The translations under genes were made by a program, and so were the position numbers. The notes below the pieces were generated by a model. The model was given only the letters and a program-made list of their open reading frames with translations, had not been told where the DNA came from and did not search any database. From Alphaproteobacteria bacterium (GTDB taxonomy: Bacteria > Pseudomonadota > Alphaproteobacteria > UBA11222), in contig SHWM01000020.1 in assembly GCA_009693835.1 (NCBI GenBank), forward strand, positions 1 through 35,692: DNA of 35,692 bases. The letters run 5' to 3'. Shown one piece after another: positions 17,505-26,278 of this stretch; the stretch's first letter is position 1, and the number at the start of each line of letters is the position of its first letter.

Positions 17505-17649
17505 GTGCCAACTGGAGAATGCACCTTAGAGAAAGCAGGTTAACGGCGGGTTTGCGGCCAAAATCCCGGCCAAACTCATATTGGCATTGCGCCCGTCTTG
17601 ATCTAGCCCCTATAAATTAATCAATAATTCATGAGTGAGGGCCTCTCAG

Positions 17650-18162
17650 ATGACCGTTGACACACGCGCCCTGCGCAATACTTTTGGTAATTTCGCCACG
17701 GGCGTCACCCTGATAACGACGGTTGGCGAGGATGGCAGGCCCATTGGCATGACCGCGAATTCATTTAGTTCGGTGTCGCTGGATCCCCCCCTGGTGCTGT
17801 GGTGCATCGACAAAGCTTCAGACCGACTGAGTATTTTCGAGGCGGCCCGGCATTTCGCCATCAATGTGCTGGCGGCCAGCCATCAGGAACTGTCCGGGCG
17901 GTTCGCCAAGAAAGGCCAACCTTATATGGACGGGGTTGCGTATGACACATGGGAAACCGGCTGCCCGATTATCCCGGATGCGGTCGCGACATTTGAATGT
18001 GACAAGATGGCCAGCCATGATGCGGGCGACCATATGATTTACATAGGATATGTGCGCAAGTTTGCCGCACCTGAAAATGCAGGCAAACCCCTGGTGTTTC
18101 ACAAGGGCGGGTACTGCGCCCTGGCCGGATCTTCCGCCAGAGATTCTGGCGGCGGACATTAA
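17650..18162 (+). CDS. Flavin reductase family protein (FMN-binding)
   Basis: The 170-residue protein is a flavin-reductase-like split-barrel enzyme. It has FGNFATGVTLITTVGEDGRP, MTANSFSSVSLDPPLVLWCI and the C-terminal GKPLVFHKGGYCAL. Members use NAD(P)H to reduce FMN or FAD for a partner monooxygenase, or act alone on small substrates. No monooxygenase is adjacent. ATG 17650 is preferred over the in-frame GTG 17635 because GTGAGG lies about 9 bases upstream of it and the family starts here. It is divergent from motB (145 bp) and 108 bp upstream of the exbB-like gene, so co-transcription with that operon is possible but not shown. Confidence 0.92.
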   Translation: MTVDTRALRNTFGNFATGVTLITTVGEDGRPIGMTANSFSSVSLDPPLVLWCIDKASDRLSIFEAARHFAINVLAASHQELSGRFAKKGQPYMDGVAYDTWETGCPIIPDAVATFECDKMASHDAGDHMIYIGYVRKFAAPENAGKPLVFHKGGYCALAGSSARDSGGGH

Positions 18163-18270
18163 TGACAAAAAGTCATTGATCGTAGCTATTCAATGTGTTT
18201 CATTTAGCGGAACAGATTGGCAGGCGGGCATTGCTCTTGCAGGCTTAAAAAGAAATTCAGGGAGTGAGCA

Positions 18271-18984
18271 ATGTTGGCGGCATTAGTGCAGGCTTATAAT
18301 GAGGTCCTCGCGCCACTGATCAGCAAGGGGGGCGGAATTGTCGCCATCCTGCTGGCGGTGTCCGTTGTCGCCGTGGCCGTCATTATCGCCAAGATGGTGC
18401 AGTTTTACCTTGCGGACATTTATTCCGGTCCCCGCTCACGCGCCAAAGTCATCGAGCCGATCCTTGATCTCGTCCGTTCCGGGGACTATAGCGGCGCCGT
18501 CAGCAAGGTCGAACGGCTAAGGGGGCCGATCGCCCGCCTGCTGGAAGCGGGGGTGACGGCCAGGTGGCGGGATCACCGGCCTGATGATGAAATCGAAGAA
18601 GAGCTGGGCCGCGTGGGCGGCAACCAGCTTATGGCGATGCAATCCTATTTCCGGTGGCTGGAAATAATTGGCAATGTCGGGCCGCTTCTGGGCCTGCTTG
18701 GCACGGTAATGGGCATGATCAAGGCATTTCAGCAGTTGGAAATAGCGGGCAGCAAGGTTGACCCCTCCATGCTGGCGGGTGGGATCTGGGAAGCCCTGTT
18801 CGCCACGCAGGTAGGTCTGATGATCGCCATACCGGTGGTGGCGATACTCAATCTTCTGGAGAACCGTCTCGACCAGTACCGCCAGGAAATGCGGGACGTC
18901 TCGGCGCGGCTGATGCAGGCTTTCAGTGGCGGTGAAAAGCGAACCTCCGCCTCCGCCGCCGCCAAGGCGCAGGCCGCGCAATAG
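18271..18984 (+). CDS. exbB: MotA/TolQ/ExbB family proton channel protein
   Basis: The 237-residue inner membrane protein has three hydrophobic segments (about residues 20-42, 128-150 and 172-200), as in ExbB/TolQ. The conserved core is IGNVGPLLGLLGTVMGMIKA and GGIWEALFATQVGLMIAIPV, the proton-channel helices. The cytoplasmic loop between helices 1 and 2 includes an acidic stretch. It would form the pentameric ring holding the ExbD pair encoded next. The start has GGGAGTGAG immediately upstream. The C-terminus is an Ala/Lys-rich tail. ExbB is preferred over TolQ because ybgC, tolR, tolB and pal are absent from the neighbourhood. Confidence 0.92.
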   Translation: MLAALVQAYNEVLAPLISKGGGIVAILLAVSVVAVAVIIAKMVQFYLADIYSGPRSRAKVIEPILDLVRSGDYSGAVSKVERLRGPIARLLEAGVTARWRDHRPDDEIEEELGRVGGNQLMAMQSYFRWLEIIGNVGPLLGLLGTVMGMIKAFQQLEIAGSKVDPSMLAGGIWEALFATQVGLMIAIPVVAILNLLENRLDQYRQEMRDVSARLMQAFSGGEKRTSASAAAKAQAAQ

Positions 18985-19001
18985 CCGAAGCGCGTCAGTT
19001 C

Positions 19002-19448
19002 ATGGATATACTCGACAAGCCGGTCCGCCGTTCGCGTAAAATAAGCCTGACGCCGATGATCGATATTGTCTTTCTGCTGCTGATTTTCTTTATGCTGATC
19101 AATACAATTGGGAGCACCCAGGTGCTGCGTTTCGCGACGCCTTCGGGCGAGCGGAAATCCACCGAAAAGGATTTCACGCTGTCGCCTGTGTTTATCCGCT
19201 CCGATAACAGCATTCAGATTGATGGAAAAACTCTACCCGTTCAGGCGTTAAAGCCGGAAATGGAAAAGCTGAAATCGCGGGCAACGGAAGTGACCCTGAT
19301 GATTGTGGTGGAGCCTGGCGCGAAAAATCAGGCGCTCATCTATGTGATCGAGGCGGCGCGCGGCGCCGGCCTTAAGAATATCGCCATGAAAAAACTCGAG
19401 GATGCGCAGGCGATTTTACCCTCCATTTCCGATGGGGGCGGGCAGTGA
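19002..19448 (+). CDS. exbD: ExbD/TolR family protein, first copy
   Basis: The 148-residue protein has one membrane helix near the N-terminus in the segment ISLTPMIDIVFLLLIFFMLI. Asp21 is the proton-carrying residue of the ExbD/TolR family. The periplasmic part (about residues 45-148) ends in the family's EAARGAGLKNIAM-type helix-strand. It follows exbB by 17 bp and overlaps the second ExbD gene by 4 bp, with GTG start inside the TGA stop region. With ExbB it should convert proton flow into movement of a periplasm-spanning partner. Confidence 0.93.
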   Translation: MDILDKPVRRSRKISLTPMIDIVFLLLIFFMLINTIGSTQVLRFATPSGERKSTEKDFTLSPVFIRSDNSIQIDGKTLPVQALKPEMEKLKSRATEVTLMIVVEPGAKNQALIYVIEAARGAGLKNIAMKKLEDAQAILPSISDGGGQ

Positions 19449-19849
19449 TCGATTTTGGCCCCGAACGGCTGAGCCGCGACTATGAATGGCGGCTGCCGCT
19501 GATTAGCGTCGTTTTCCTGATGCTGACATTTTTCCTCATTACCGGCACCATGCAGGCCGCCGGACCCGTAAAGGTCGATCTGCCCAAGGGTGCGCTGGAC
19601 GAAACCAGGCCGGCCGAGGCGGTGACGGTCTATGTAGGCGCGGATGGCCTCGTTTACATGCTCGATCAGGTGATCGAGGCGCGCTTTGCGCCCTTCATGC
19701 TGCGCAGTTACTTCATGAAGGAAGGTCATCGCTCGGTGCAGGTCAAGGCGGACAAGAACGCGGATGCCGAGACCCTGATCGATCTGATGGAGCAGATGCG
19801 CGAAATCAATATCGAGGAAATTGTTATTTTGACGGAGCATGCGAGGTGA
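19445..19849 (+). CDS. ExbD/TolR family protein, second copy lacking the channel Asp
   Basis: The 134-residue protein aligns without gaps to the first ExbD over the membrane helix, but the key position reads LPLISVVFLMLTFFLITGTM. Ser21 replaces the Asp21 that carries protons in its neighbour. The periplasmic domain keeps the family layout, with an acidic strand-helix end EQMREINIEEIVILTEHAR. It starts at GTG 19445 overlapping the previous stop and ends overlapping the next start (GTG 19846), so all are translated as one coupled set. It may be a structural partner in an ExbD heterodimer, not a proton carrier; that is inference. Confidence 0.88.
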   Translation: MIDFGPERLSRDYEWRLPLISVVFLMLTFFLITGTMQAAGPVKVDLPKGALDETRPAEAVTVYVGADGLVYMLDQVIEARFAPFMLRSYFMKEGHRSVQVKADKNADAETLIDLMEQMREINIEEIVILTEHAR

Positions 19850-20724
19850 GCGCCTATCGCTCATTATTGAACCCCGGGCACCGTCATCTGGCGGTATTCC
19901 TGTTACTATCGTTGGGGCTGCATGTGCTTTGGTTTGTCTGGGTTGCCCAGCACGGGACGGCGATGTTCACCTGGCAGGATAGCGGCGTGCTGGGTATGGG
20001 CGGCGGTGAAGATACTGTCTTTCAGCTATCCCGTGGCACATCGGGGGGGCCGGAAGCGGAAATTCCCGGGGCGGACTTTGATATGCAGGAAGCCCTTCCC
20101 GAATCAATAAGCGAGGATCGGGTCGAGGCGCCGATGGTTGAGGAGGAAACAGCCATTCCTGTCGCGCCTGCCGATGATACAATGGCAAAAGAGAAAGCGG
20201 CGGCGGCCGCGAAGGCGGCGAGCGCTGCCCAGGCGGCGGCAGAGGGGGCCGCCAAAAAGCGCAGTGGCGGTGATGGCGGTGACGCCGATGAAACCAGACG
20301 CAACCGTGCGGGCACGGCCCTGAGCGGGCCGCAGATTTCCTCTTCCGCAACGGGGCGCATGCTTAATCTTATTGCCGGCCGGCTGGATATCCCCGCCGGT
20401 AACCGGTTGATGGACATGAAACTGAATCTTTTTGCCGACGGGACCATGCGGGTGTCGCTCACCTATTTTTACTATATGACGTTTCACAAGGCCGTCTCCT
20501 CTACCCAGAAATTCAGGGGCGACGGCAAATGGTGGGTTGAGAACGATTCTCTTTGCCTCCAGGCCATGGTGATCGATTACGGCACCATCAATTGCTATGA
20601 CCTGAATCAAAATCCGGACGGCAAACTTGATTTGTACTATTCCAGGTGCACGGCCAAATCCTCTTTCATCTGCAAAACCGCCCGCCTGGGCGCACAGGGC
20701 CATTTCAGTTCTGGTGTAGAGTAG
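19846..20724 (+). CDS. TonB/TolA-like anchored transducer with an unrecognised C-terminal domain
   Basis: The 292-residue protein has one N-terminal membrane helix (about residues 14-34) containing SLGLH, i.e. Ser22-x3-His26, the SxxxH motif by which TonB and TolA contact ExbB-ExbD. An acidic then Ala/Lys-rich linker follows (about 80-150), as expected for a periplasm-spanning rod. The C-terminal part (about 155-292) is not a recognisable TonB or TolA domain. It has FRGDGKWWVENDSLCLQAMV, then NCYDL, SRCTA and FICKT, giving four cysteines that could form two disulfides. It is the last gene of the exbB-exbD-exbD unit. The partner of the C-terminal domain is unknown. Confidence 0.8.
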   Translation: MSAYRSLLNPGHRHLAVFLLLSLGLHVLWFVWVAQHGTAMFTWQDSGVLGMGGGEDTVFQLSRGTSGGPEAEIPGADFDMQEALPESISEDRVEAPMVEEETAIPVAPADDTMAKEKAAAAAKAASAAQAAAEGAAKKRSGGDGGDADETRRNRAGTALSGPQISSSATGRMLNLIAGRLDIPAGNRLMDMKLNLFADGTMRVSLTYFYYMTFHKAVSSTQKFRGDGKWWVENDSLCLQAMVIDYGTINCYDLNQNPDGKLDLYYSRCTAKSSFICKTARLGAQGHFSSGVE

Positions 20725-20790
20725 CTCTTGCGGGTCCGCCGCACTTGCCCTAAACAGCGGCATGCCGGTTTTACATAGGGGCCCCGCGCC

Positions 20791-21939
20791 ATGAGCAATC
20801 CCAGTTTTACCTCGGTACAGGATATGCTGGCCTCATTGCGGCCCTCCTATCCCGTGATGTGTTTCTGGCCGGAACGTATCGCCATGACGGCGCGACGTTT
20901 TCTTTCCGGATTTCCCGGCAAGGTGCTTTATGCGGTGAAATGCAATCCGCATGGCATTGTGCTGGATGCGATGCATGGTGCGGGCATTCATAATTTTGAT
21001 ACAGCCTCACTAAATGAAATTGCGCTTGTGGCCGAGCGTTTTGATGACGCCACCTGCTATTTAAATCACCCGGTGAAAAGCCGTGCGGCCATTGATTCCG
21101 CCGTGCGGGTGTACGGGGTGGATAATTTCGTGGTGGATCACCCGGGTGAACTGGCGAAACTCATTGAGATAGCCGGGCCGGGCCATATCATTCAGATCCG
21201 GCTGCGCACGCCGGGCGGCGTTGCCACATTTGACCTGTCGGCGAAATTCGGCGCGGATGAAGATTTGGGGGTGGCGCTTTTGCGCGAAGTCGTGGCGCAA
21301 AACTCAAGGCCCGCCGTTTCATTTCATGTGGGCAGCCAGTGCCGGAAGGCGTCAGCCTACGCCAAGGCGTTTGAAATCGTCGCCCGCGTTCTGGACCGTG
21401 CCGGCGTGACGCCCGAGTATATTAATGTGGGCGGCGGCTTCCCGGTTTCGGATGCGGAAATCAAGGTTCCGCCGCTGGAGGAATTTTTCGCCCAGATCCG
21501 TGAATCGGCAACCCAGCATGGCTATCTGGGAAAGGTGCCTTTGTTCTGTGAACCTGGACGCGGCATGGTGGCGGACGCCGCATCGCTGATCACACAGGTG
21601 CATTTGCGCAAGGACAACCAACTGTATCTTAACGAGGGAATTTTTGGCAGCCTGTCCGAAATTATCTATGGCGACATGCGGCCGCCGCTGCAGGCGATCC
21701 GTCTTAAGGGCCCGCTGTCCAACGAAATGCGTCCCTTCACGCTGTTCGGCCCGACCTGCGACTCCAATGATGTGGTGCCGCATCAGTTCGCATTGCCAAA
21801 GGATATTTCGGAAGGGGACTGGATTGAATTTGGCGGTGTCGGCGCCTATTCAAATGCGCTGCAAAGCAGTTTTAACGGTTTCACCACCGATACTTTCATC
21901 GCCATTGACGGGTTGACGCCGGGGGCCCTGGCGGCTTAG
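20791..21939 (+). CDS. Type III PLP-dependent decarboxylase (ornithine decarboxylase-like)
   Basis: The 382-residue protein is a fold-type III PLP enzyme of the eukaryotic-like ornithine/lysine decarboxylase group. PLP is bound at Lys50 in LYAVKCNPH; other active-site segments are FHVGSQC (His179), VGGGFPVS and CEPGRGMV. FGPTCDSNDVV holds Cys323 and Asp324, contributed across the dimer. The reaction is ornithine (or lysine) to putrescine (or cadaverine), an early polyamine step. Diaminopimelate decarboxylase is less likely because the substrate-binding segments follow the ornithine type. The gene stands alone and ends just before a perfect terminator shared with glnA. Confidence 0.9.
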   Translation: MSNPSFTSVQDMLASLRPSYPVMCFWPERIAMTARRFLSGFPGKVLYAVKCNPHGIVLDAMHGAGIHNFDTASLNEIALVAERFDDATCYLNHPVKSRAAIDSAVRVYGVDNFVVDHPGELAKLIEIAGPGHIIQIRLRTPGGVATFDLSAKFGADEDLGVALLREVVAQNSRPAVSFHVGSQCRKASAYAKAFEIVARVLDRAGVTPEYINVGGGFPVSDAEIKVPPLEEFFAQIRESATQHGYLGKVPLFCEPGRGMVADAASLITQVHLRKDNQLYLNEGIFGSLSEIIYGDMRPPLQAIRLKGPLSNEMRPFTLFGPTCDSNDVVPHQFALPKDISEGDWIEFGGVGAYSNALQSSFNGFTTDTFIAIDGLTPGALAA

Positions 21940-21953
21940 TTCGCCTTACTCAG

Positions 21954-21985
21954 AAAAAAGCCCGCCGGAATCGGCGGGCTTTTTT
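21954..21985. terminator. Bidirectional intrinsic terminator between the decarboxylase gene and glnA
   Basis: A perfect 14-bp stem has arms AAAAAAGCCCGCCG (21954-21967) and CGGCGGGCTTTTTT (21972-21985) around the loop GAAT. The A-run and T-run flank the GC core, so the structure works in both directions. It lies 15 bp after the decarboxylase stop and 17 bp after the glnA stop on the other strand. Confidence 0.97.
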
Positions 21986-22002
21986 CGATTAGAGCCAGGG
22001 CA

Positions 22003-23412
22003 TCAGACGCTGTAATACATCTGATATTCGATCGGATGCGGTGTGTGTTCGAAAGCGTGAACTTCCTCCATCTTCAGATCGATATAGGAGTTGAGCTGCT
22101 CGTCGTTGAACACATTGCCCTTTTTCAGGAAGGCGCGATCCGCATCCAGCGCTTCCAGCGCCTGGCGCAGGCTGCCGCACACGGTCGGCACTTCCTTCAG
22201 TTCTTCCGGCGGCAGGTCATACAGATCCTTGTCCATCGGATCGCCGGGATGGATCTTGTTTTCAATGCCGTCAATTCCGGCCATCAGCATGGCGGAAAAG
22301 GCCAGATAGGGATTGGCGGTACAATCGGGGAAGCGCACTTCGACGCGTTTGGCCTTCGGGCTATGCGCAAATGGAATGCGGCAGGAGGCGGAACGGTTGC
22401 GCGCCGAATAGGCCAGCAGCACCGGCGCTTCAAATCCTGGAATCAGGCGCTTGTAGCTGTTGGTCGAGGCATTGGTCAGCGCATTCAGCGCCTTGGCGTG
22501 CTTGATGATGCCGCCAATATAATACAGGCAGGTGTCCGACAGATCGGCATAACCGGAGCCCGCGAATGTGGGTTTGCCACCCTTCCAGATCGACTGGTGG
22601 ACATGCATGCCGGAGCCATTATCGCCGTAAAGCGGTTTTGGCATAAAGGTGGCGGTCTTGCCATAACTGGCCGCGACCTGATGGATCACATACTTATAGA
22701 TCTGCATCTGGTCGGCGATTTTGGTCAGGGTGCTGAATTTCATGCCCAGCTCATGCTGGCTGGGGGCCACTTCATGGTGATGCTTCTCGGTATCCAGCCC
22801 CATTTCGCGCATCAGCGACAGCATTTCGGAACGCATATCCTGTAGGGTGTCCATCGGCGGCACCGGGAAATACCCGCCCTTGATGCGCGGACGGTGCGCC
22901 AGATTGCCGCCTTCATATTTTGTGCCGGTGTTATACGGCCCCTCGACGCTGTCGATCGAGAAGCTGGTTTCGTTCATATCGACCTTGTAACGCACGTCAT
23001 CGAACACAAAAAATTCGGCCTCGGGGCCAAAATAGGCCGCATCGCCAAGCCCGGTGAACTTCAGATAGGCTTCCGCCGCCTTGGCCGTGGAGCGCGGATC
23101 GCGGCCATAGGCCTGGCCGGTGGAAGGCTCCAGAATGTCGCAGACCAGTATCAGTGTATTTTGCGCCATAAAGGGATCCATCACGGCGGTGCCAAGATCC
23201 GGCTTAAGGGTCATGTCAGATTCATTGATGGCCTTCCAGCCGGAGATGGACGAACCATCGAACATGATGCCTTCGGCAATCATGTCTTCATCGAATACAC
23301 CTACATCCATGGTCAGATGCTGCCATTTGCCGCGCGGATCGGTAAAGCGCAGATCAATGAATTTGACATCATTGTCCTTGATGTTTTTCATGAGATTGGA
23401 GACGTCGGACAT
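22003..23412 (-). CDS. glnA: Glutamine synthetase type I
   Basis: GlnA makes glutamine from glutamate, ammonia and ATP as a cytosolic dodecamer. The 469-residue length equals that of E. coli GlnA. Typical segments are [18 protein letters not shown], the [12 protein letters not shown] metal-binding region, [10 protein letters not shown], and [11 protein letters not shown]. Tyr398 in [14 protein letters not shown] is the adenylylation site, so activity should be under GlnE control. The gene follows glnB by 27 bp on the same strand, forming the glnBA operon usual in Alphaproteobacteria, and ends at the shared terminator. Confidence 0.99.
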   Translation of the reverse strand: MSDVSNLMKNIKDNDVKFIDLRFTDPRGKWQHLTMDVGVFDEDMIAEGIMFDGSSISGWKAINESDMTLKPDLGTAVMDPFMAQNTLILVCDILEPSTGQAYGRDPRSTAKAAEAYLKFTGLGDAAYFGPEAEFFVFDDVRYKVDMNETSFSIDSVEGPYNTGTKYEGGNLAHRPRIKGGYFPVPPMDTLQDMRSEMLSLMREMGLDTEKHHHEVAPSQHELGMKFSTLTKIADQMQIYKYVIHQVAASYGKTATFMPKPLYGDNGSGMHVHQSIWKGGKPTFAGSGYADLSDTCLYYIGGIIKHAKALNALTNASTNSYKRLIPGFEAPVLLAYSARNRSASCRIPFAHSPKAKRVEVRFPDCTANPYLAFSAMLMAGIDGIENKIHPGDPMDKDLYDLPPEELKEVPTVCGSLRQALEALDADRAFLKKGNVFNDEQLNSYIDLKMEEVHAFEHTPHPIEYQMYYSV

Positions 23413-23439
23413 TTTGGCTTCCCTGTTGTGAATGTATGA

Positions 23440-23829
<390 letters not shown>

Positions 23830-23844
23830 TCACGACTTCTGATT

Positions 23845-23860
23845 AGCATGTGTTGTGCCA
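23845..23860 (-). promoter_or_regulatory. Sigma-54 (RpoN) promoter of glnBA
   Basis: Read on the minus strand, the site is TGGCAC-AACAC-ATGCT. It has a perfect -24 element TGGCAC and a -12 element with the invariant GC at the correct 10-nt spacing from GG. Only the first base of the TTGC consensus differs. Transcription would start near 23834, giving a leader of about 55 nt. This fits NtrC-dependent control of glnBA known in other Alphaproteobacteria. No convincing NtrC palindrome was identified in the AT-rich stretch upstream (about 23870-23990). Confidence 0.7.
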
Positions 23861-24159
23861 GTTACCAATAGGTTGGGGCTTGCATGAATTTTGCGATTGT
23901 TAGTCCCAACTTGTACAGGAAACAATCCTGATATTGCCTGAATTATAGTCAATCCGCACATATTTTGGGTGTTTGTTTTGGCCGGGACCCGACAAGGTTC
24001 GGACGATCGGATGTATTTCTCCGGGGCATGGAAACACTTGAACATCCGGGCGTGCCGCTTTACACGCCTAGCTATGTCAGACGGCGGTAAAATCAGTGCG
24101 TGATATGGACACCTGGGTGACAGGCGCACCGTCTCTTTGCTTTGAGGGGGCATAGGCAC

Positions 24160-25017
24160 GTGTCCTACCCTCTCGGCATCATTGCGGGCAGCGGGCCGTT
24201 GCCGGTCCTGCTGGCCGGGCAATGCCGGTCACAGGGCAGGGAGGTCTTTATTGCAGGCATTATTGGCGCTGCGTCGCCAGACATCGCCAGCTTTCCCCAT
24301 CAATGGATAGGCCTTGGCGGTGTGGGAACGCTGATGCGCGCTCTGCGCCGGCACAAATGCGAGGAAGTGGTATTTATTGGTGCGGTGCAGCGGCCTGAAC
24401 TGCGTCATCTGAAGCTGGATTGGGGCGGATTGCGGTTTTTACCGCGCTATGCCCGCGCGGCATTGGGCGGGGACGACCAGCTCTTTCGCGCGCTGATCGG
24501 TGAATTCGAAAGTCAGGGCTTCCGTGTCTCGGGCGCACATGAATATCTCACCGATCTCGTCGCACCTGGCGGAATTCTGGGCGCCATACAGCCGCAGCGG
24601 GAAGATCAGGCTGATATTGCCCGGGCGCTCGACGTGGCGCGGGCGATGGGCGCACTGGATATCGGGCAGGGCGTGGTCGTGCGCCGGGGACTGGTGCTGG
24701 CGGTCGAGGCGGCCGAAGGCACCGACGCCATGCTGGTCCGTTGCGTCAGCCTGCCCCCTGGCCTGCGTGCAGGATCGTCAACCCGTCACGGCAGGCGCGG
24801 CGTATTGATGAAATTACCCAAGCCCGGGCAGGAGCGCCGCGTGGACATGCCGGCGCTAGGGATAACGACCTTGCGGCTGGCCGCCGAAGCAGGGCTTGCG
24901 GGGATCGCCTTTGAGGCAGGAGGCGCGCTGCTGGTGGATGGCCCCACCATGATCAGGGAAGCTGATGCACTAAACATGTTTTTGATTGGGATTGATCCAA
25001 ACCGGTCATCCGTCTGA
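24160..25017 (+). CDS. lpxI: UDP-2,3-diacylglucosamine pyrophosphatase LpxI
   Basis: LpxI cleaves UDP-2,3-diacylglucosamine to lipid X and UMP, the step done by LpxH in many other Gram-negative bacteria. The 285-residue protein begins YPLGIIAGSGPLPVLLAGQC, a hallmark of the family (formerly DUF1009). GLGGVGTLMRALRRHKCEEV, LAVEAAEGTDAMLVRCVS and GRRGVLMKLPKPGQERRVDM follow. The GTG start at 24160 has GAGGGG about 10 bases upstream; TTG 24142 is a weaker choice. It overlaps lpxB by 1 bp (TGATG), so the two consecutive steps of lipid A synthesis are coupled. The 24-kb intergenic region before it (23779-24159) otherwise holds only the glnB promoter. Confidence 0.93.
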   Translation: MSYPLGIIAGSGPLPVLLAGQCRSQGREVFIAGIIGAASPDIASFPHQWIGLGGVGTLMRALRRHKCEEVVFIGAVQRPELRHLKLDWGGLRFLPRYARAALGGDDQLFRALIGEFESQGFRVSGAHEYLTDLVAPGGILGAIQPQREDQADIARALDVARAMGALDIGQGVVVRRGLVLAVEAAEGTDAMLVRCVSLPPGLRAGSSTRHGRRGVLMKLPKPGQERRVDMPALGITTLRLAAEAGLAGIAFEAGGALLVDGPTMIREADALNMFLIGIDPNRSSV

Positions 25018-26213
25018 TGGCGGCCGCGCCGTTGCGCCTGATGCTGATCGCAGGCGAACCTTCCGGCGATGAACTGGGCGGGGAGTTGCTTGGCGCACTG
25101 CATCAGATTTCCGGCAGGCCTGTGGAAGCATTTGGCGTGGGGGGCGCCGCGATGGCGCGGGCGGGCCACAAAAGCCTTTTCGACATGACGGATCTGTCGG
25201 TCATGGGATTGGCGGAAGTGGCGCCCAGGCTGCCGCAACTGCAACTGCGCATCTCCCAATGCGTCGGGCTGGCCCTGCGTGAAACGCCGGATATGCTCAT
25301 CACTATCGACAGCCCGGATTTCTGCCTGCGCGTGGCGCGACAGGTGCGCAAATACGCACCGCGAATTCCGATCCTGCATTATGTCGCCCCGCAGATATGG
25401 GCCTGGAGGCGCGGTCGCGCGCGCAGGATGGCGGGCTATGTCGACAGGGTGCTCACATTGTTGCCATTTGAACCGGCACTGTTCACCCAGGCCGGTCTGC
25501 CCAGCCGCTTTACCGGCCATCCGGTGGTCGCCCGTGTGCCCGACGCATCGGCCGGAAGTGAGTTTCGGGTCCGCCACGCGATACCCGCCGGGGCGCCCCT
25601 GATTGCCGTGCTACCGGGCAGCCGCGGGGGTGAAGTATCCCGCCTGCTGGAACCTTTCGGCGAAACGCTGCGGCTACTGTCGTGGGGCATGCCGGATATG
25701 CACCTCTTCTGCGCCACGCTGCCGCATGTATCCGCTCAGGTGCGCGCGGCGGCGCGCGTATGGCCGGGGCGGGTCATATTCACGGAAGACAGCGCCGAAA
25801 AACTGGCGGGCTTTGCGGCCAGTGACGCGGCGCTGGCGGCGTCTGGCACCGTGTCGCTGGAACTGGCCGCCTGCGGCGCGCCGCATATAGTTGCGTATAA
25901 AGTCAATTCATTGACGGCGATGATCGCGCGGCGCGTGCTGCAAATCCCGCATGTCAATCTGATCAACCTGATCCTGAACAAACGTCTGATACCGGAATTG
26001 TTGCAGCAGGACTGCACGCCGGAAAATCTTGCCCGTGAACTTGGCTTATTGCTGGCGCCGCCGCGTCCAACGCCACAGAGCCGGATACAGCGGGCCGGTA
26101 TGCAAAGCGCCATGCTGTTGCTCGGCCAGGGTCAGGAACCGCCCTCGCTACGCGCGGCCAGGGAAGTGCTGGCGCTGCTGGCGGCACGCAATGGCGGCGC
26201 GGCGGCGAAGTAG
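25017..26213 (+). CDS. lpxB: Lipid-A-disaccharide synthase
   Basis: LpxB joins lipid X and UDP-2,3-diacylglucosamine into the lipid A disaccharide at the inner face of the inner membrane. The 398-residue length is typical of this GT19 enzyme. The N-terminus has LMLIAGEPSGDELGGELLGA, followed by DLSVMGLAEV, TIDSPDFCLRVARQVRK, ILHYVAPQIWAWRRGRARRM, VLPGSRGGEVSRL, ASGTVSLELAACGAPHIVAY and the PHVNLINLIL segment. It starts within the lpxI stop. lpxD, fabZ and lpxA, which often precede, are not in the window. Confidence 0.98.
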   Translation: MAAAPLRLMLIAGEPSGDELGGELLGALHQISGRPVEAFGVGGAAMARAGHKSLFDMTDLSVMGLAEVAPRLPQLQLRISQCVGLALRETPDMLITIDSPDFCLRVARQVRKYAPRIPILHYVAPQIWAWRRGRARRMAGYVDRVLTLLPFEPALFTQAGLPSRFTGHPVVARVPDASAGSEFRVRHAIPAGAPLIAVLPGSRGGEVSRLLEPFGETLRLLSWGMPDMHLFCATLPHVSAQVRAAARVWPGRVIFTEDSAEKLAGFAASDAALAASGTVSLELAACGAPHIVAYKVNSLTAMIARRVLQIPHVNLINLILNKRLIPELLQQDCTPENLARELGLLLAPPRPTPQSRIQRAGMQSAMLLLGQGQEPPSLRAAREVLALLAARNGGAAAK

Positions 26214-26278
26214 TGGGGCCGCTTCCTGAATGGTGATAGTCTGTAATGCAGCATAGGATCTGCCATTTGCTTTTCACA

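Noticed and set aside
17598..17628. TTGATC and AATAAT as a promoter for the flavin reductase gene
   Set aside because: The 19-bp spacer is too long and the -35 match is weak; not distinguishable from chance in an AT-rich gap.
18134..18152. Perfect 7-bp hairpin CCGCCAG/CTGGCGG at the end of the flavin reductase gene, considered as a terminator
   Set aside because: Lies inside the coding sequence and has no following T tract; too short to support a claim.
22036..22845. 269-codon plus-strand frame across glnA
   Set aside because: Shadow of glnA; composition mirrors codon bias of the real gene.
23951..23977. Possible NtrC-binding palindrome upstream of glnB (GCACATATTTTGGGTG)
   Set aside because: Half-site spacing is wrong for the NtrC consensus (9 versus 7 between GCAC and GTG).
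23830..24222. 130-codon minus-strand frame upstream of glnB
   Set aside because: Overlaps the lpxI start and the sigma-54 promoter; low-complexity basic translation without family features.
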